Shown here: one piece after another, positions 60,983 to 64,000 of the stretch | Numbering within the stretch: the first letter of the stretch is position 1 | How the letters are laid out: each line of letters opens with the position of its first letter | DNA from: Diphasiastrum complanatum | Lineage: Eukaryota > Streptophyta > Lycopodiopsida > Lycopodiales > Lycopodiaceae | Length of the DNA stretch: 64,000 nucleotides | Assembly: GCA_029204225.1 (NCBI GenBank) | Contig: CM055097.1 | Span: forward strand, 69,430,572 to 69,494,571 | Reading direction: 5' to 3' | Notes under the pieces: generated by a model | Database searches by the model: none | What the model was told of the DNA's origin: nothing | The model's input: the letters and a program-made list of their open reading frames with translations, nothing else | Program-made: the position numbers and the translations under genes

Positions 60983-61494
60983 AGATTCAATGTGACAATA
61001 ATGAAGTGGGTCATCCTACATGTAGTATCTCGAGGTAGTCCATCCTCTAATTCTATTGGCCCCTCTTTTTAGCACCTCTCACATCCTATTAGATGAGTGA
61101 CTCAATGTCCCTTGATTTTGATTGGACCCTTCTACCAAATCTCTCACTTATGATTGGACCCTTGACTCTTTGCCAACACATAGACACATCACTCATCAAA
61201 TCTAATCTAGACACTTGTGAACAACCTAACTAGCTTGAGGTATGTCATAATTGACTTTTGGCCTAATGATGATAAACATGTGTACTTGACTATTTGACCT
61301 CTAAAGCCAAAGTTGGCCCTATCGACTAGTGACACCAAGATACTTGACTAACAATCTTCATGACACCCTAAAGTTAGCATGACTAATCTATTTTGCCTAT
61401 TTTCCACACATGGGAACATGCTTCACACGTGTGAGATTTGCGCACAAACTAGAAACATAAATTCACCAAGCTAGATTTTTGCGAATTTTTCACA
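60983..61494 (-). repeat. 3' LTR of the TR-GAG element (truncated)
   Basis: In element orientation it starts TGTGAAAAATTCGC. It matches 63430-63825 and has an extra 55-bp segment near 61160-61215 that the 5' LTR lacks. It is cut at about 60983. Confidence 0.85.
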
Positions 61495-61845
61495 CTCCTC
61501 AAAAAATAGCTTGGTAAGATCAATCAAGGAGTTTGTGAAACTTTTGAGTGGATCCTTTGGTATGCATATGAGTGAAGATCAGCCGAGGGATCCATCATAG
61601 CAGCAACCCCACCATATCCATGATAAGATCTCTTTGGTAGAATCATTTGCCAACACCTTTGAAGAGCATTCCACCAATTTGCCACTATATCCATGTGCTT
61701 TCTCCATGCTTGATGATGATCTTTGATTTGAAAACTCCACTTGCATGAAGATGGCTGCACCATAAATAGAGAAATCCGAGGCTTCCATGCCTCAAAAAGA
61801 TCACAAAGATCATAAAGATCAAGATCATAAGATGAGAAAAAGAAG

Positions 61846-62364
61846 CTAGGTAGCCTTGATAGCATAGGATTGGACAAGATTGTCATAATCATCTTTCAAG
61901 CCATTGAGTATGACTTGAACTAGCTCACTTTGTTTGATGGAATCTCCAATACAAGCAAGCTCTCTATGGATGTCTTTGACTCTCAATATATAATTGGTTG
62001 CCCTCTCATCACTCCTTTGGAAACTTTGGAATACTTGGTTCCTTAAAGTGAGGATCCTAGAGGTATTCTTGGCCTCATAGATAGCTTTGAGTGAATCCCA
62101 AGCTTCCTTGGCTGAGTTGCAATCACCAATCTCTCTTAAAATCTCATTAGAGACATTCATCTTAATATAATGTAGAGCCATCCTAGCTCTCTTCTTATAT
62201 TTTTGGACTTCTTGAAGGATTTGTGGCTCCTCCTCAAGCCCAAGAACTATGTCCATCACATCTTGGAGTATCAAGATAGACTCCATCCTTACCTTCCAAA
62301 TAGAATAGTTGGAGGTAGATAGTCTTTCACTAGATTCAAATAGGAAGGAACCCTTAGAAGCCAT
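61846..62364 (-). CDS. Gag protein of the TR-GAG element
   Basis: 173 open codons from MASKGSFLFESSERLSTSNY, the usual start of copia gag, through SIWKVRMESILILQDVMDIV, DCNSAKEAWDSLKAIYEAK, and ELVQVILNGLKDDYDNLVQS. It covers the DUF4219 and UBN2 regions of copia gag. The frame is intact up to YAIKAT and then shifts. The zinc knuckle is absent, so the protein could form only the capsid part. The longer frame to 62499 extends into the leader. Confidence 0.85.
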   Translation of the reverse strand: MASKGSFLFESSERLSTSNYSIWKVRMESILILQDVMDIVLGLEEEPQILQEVQKYKKRARMALHYIKMNVSNEILREIGDCNSAKEAWDSLKAIYEAKNTSRILTLRNQVFQSFQRSDERATNYILRVKDIHRELACIGDSIKQSELVQVILNGLKDDYDNLVQSYAIKAT

Positions 62365-63105
62365 GAAATAGTGAAGGCTTCTTGTAATGAGACAATAAAA
62401 TGTTGCTTCTCTCACTATAGGATCCTTAAAAGGTGTACTACCAACTCCTATGCAAGATCTTGCAACAAATTGTGAGATGGATCTCACAAGCTCTACCAAT
62501 CTCTCTCAAACTAGATCAACCTCTCATCAAAAGATGGAGCATAGAAAAAGTTAGGATCAAACTCACTTAGCACGTGGGAAACACACTAAGAATCCATATT
62601 TCACTCAAATACAATGGATTTGTATAAAACAATATGGCTAAGATCTCAAAACTGTGACTAGATCTCAAATATATGGGATTTGCAAGCATAAAACTGAGTT
62701 TTAGGATCAAACAAGCAATATAATGATCAAACCAAATGTGTCCACACAAGTCTAGGTGCCCTACCTAACCCTCTTCAAAAGATTATAACTTTTTATTGGC
62801 TCAACCAAATGGCATGAAACAGATTGCAACAAAAACTTGGCCTTTTTAGCTTTTTGACAAGATATTATGCATAGATTTTGGATCAAACATCAGAGAGAAC
62901 TCCACAACTGAAATTGGATGTTCCTCACATGTGTCTGACCACTGGATTTCGTACAGTACCAAGTCAGACCCAATCAATGTCATATTGATCTCGTGTGATC
63001 CAAAAATCAACAAGATAGCTAGGAAAATGGGCCTAGTCACTTTCTAGCTTCATTTTGATGCAAAAGTTTTCATACTAATGATAATAGATGCATGGTAATC
63101 TTAGG

Positions 63106-63120
63106 TAGGCTCTGATACCA
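63106..63120 (-). other. Primer-binding site, tRNA-Met type
   Basis: TGGTATCAGAGCCTA on the minus strand directly follows the LTR end TTTCACA. This is the standard initiator tRNA-Met site of plant copia elements. Confidence 0.92.
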
Positions 63121-63825
63121 TGTGAAATTCACACGTGTGGCATGTCCTTTGAGTGTGATACTGATCTCCTAAGTGGTGTGCATGCACATAGATCAAGACT
63201 AGATTGATAATCAAGATCTATCTCAAAAATCTAAGGCAAAGACACACTACAACATGCATACATTCGTCATGCAAGTACATACACACATGTGGAAGATTTA
63301 CTTTCAAGAAACTAAGTATGAAAAGTCCCAGCTCTTGCGTAGAGAGAGAATACAACAAATTGGGCTCGAGTAGAGAGAGAAACCACCAATGTGACTAGAA
63401 CTCAAAATCTCATTGATCTCCAAAAAACTCAATACAATAGTGAAGTGGATCATCCTACATGTAGTATCTCACATCCTATTGGATGAGTGACTCAATATCT
63501 CTTGATTTTGATTGGACCCTTCTACCAAATCTCTCACTTATGATTGGACCCTTGATGACACTTGTAAACAACCTAACTAGCTCGAGGTATGTCATAATTG
63601 ACTTTTGGCCTAATGATGATAAAACATGTGTATTTGGCTATTTGACCTCTAAAACCAAAGTTGGCCCTATCAATTAGTGACACCAAGATGCTTGACTAAC
63701 AATCTTTATGACCCCTTTAAAGTCAACATGATTAATCTATTTTGATTATTTTTCACACGTGGGAACATGTTCCACACGTGTGAGATTTGCTCACAAACTA
63801 GAAACATAAATGCCAAATTTTCACA
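63121..63825 (-). repeat. 5' LTR of the TR-GAG element
   Basis: 705 bp, starting TGTGAAAA and ending TTTCACA in element orientation. Two CACGTG boxes (63756-63761, 63775-63780) flank GGAACATGTTCC near its start, and CACACGTGTG lies at its other end (63130-63139). Confidence 0.88.
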
Positions 63826-64000
63826 ACCTTGCACTACTCTTGAAAAGTGTTTGCGAAATTTTCCATTATATTGATGGTTAATGTTAATGTTATTTTGCAA
63901 CTTTGAATGGCCCATTTTACCTCTACACAATGGTAAATCGAAGCTTTACTTAAGTGTGATCATAGAAGATATTTCAAAATAGGAATACATAAAAAATATG

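Larger units (their letters stand above)
60983..63825 (-). mobile_element. Gag-only LTR retrotransposon (TR-GAG type)
   Basis: The 5' LTR is at 63121-63825, followed (minus strand) by an exact tRNA-Met primer site, a leader, a gag frame, a purine tract GAGGAG, and a partial 3' LTR at about 60983-61494. The internal region is 1626 bp and encodes only gag, the definition of TR-GAG elements. The 3' LTR lacks the last 300 bp present in the 5' LTR. No protease, integrase or RT exists, so it would need enzymes in trans. Confidence 0.85.

Overview
The window is nuclear DNA of a land plant with a large, repeat-rich genome. A seed-free vascular plant such as a fern or lycophyte is my best guess. That guess rests on the mixture of Ty1/copia, Ty3/gypsy, LINE and Penelope-like reverse transcriptases and on the plant-type lipoate ligase gene. 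It is not proven. One intact host gene is visible. Nearly everything else is mobile-element DNA at different stages of decay, long (GA/CT)n tracts, and AT-rich sequence with no recognisable content.

Layout. 1-3155: 3' part of a Ty3/gypsy element (integrase, chromatin-proximal end of pol, 3' LTR). 4453-8835: a complete but dead Ty1/copia element with two LTRs and a GTTAC target duplication. 9.7-11.2 kb: copia and gypsy scraps and an exact 145-bp tandem duplication. 11.7-15.4 kb: microsatellites and a dispersed repeat called R1 here. 15.5-18.9 kb (minus): a Penelope-like reverse transcriptase split by a solo LTR that has an AGGTC duplication. 19.7-31.3 kb: an unusual composite element with a minus-strand intron-containing gene joining a ParB-like domain to a DNA methyltransferase, and a divergent plus-strand gene for a DDE-like protein of the DUF7869 type. 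Eighteen copies of a hyphenated palindrome (CCTATGCTNAGCATAGG) are confined to this block. A copia element interrupts one exon of the methyltransferase gene. 31.6-32.9 kb: a miniature retroelement with a tRNA-Asp-type primer site. 33480-38298 (minus): a non-autonomous LTR element with 747/745-bp LTRs and a TTGTC duplication. It uses the same LTR family as the gypsy remnant at the left edge. 38.3-43 kb: the second R1 copy, microsatellites, and a small Penelope-like fragment.

43390-56828 (plus): an intact four-exon lipoate-protein ligase gene encoding 257 residues. Its second intron is 10.4 kb and is filled with copia gag fragments, a LINE ORF1-like piece, a LINE 3' end on the other strand, and a copia carrying a 388-bp MITE-like insertion. 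57-60 kb holds mostly unrecognised sequence and a decayed exon of a GH5 endoglycoceramidase-like gene. About 60983-63825 (minus) is a gag-only LTR element (TR-GAG type) with a tRNA-Met primer site.

The best candidate for an undescribed system is the 19.7-31.3 kb block. A ParB-methyltransferase fusion of bacteriophage flavour, a transposase-like DUF7869 protein and a private palindrome family together suggest an element that may read, methylate or be regulated through its own palindromes. This copy is dead: its reading frames carry many stop codons, mostly explained by C-to-T changes at glutamine codons. No other operon-like or cooperating gene set is present.
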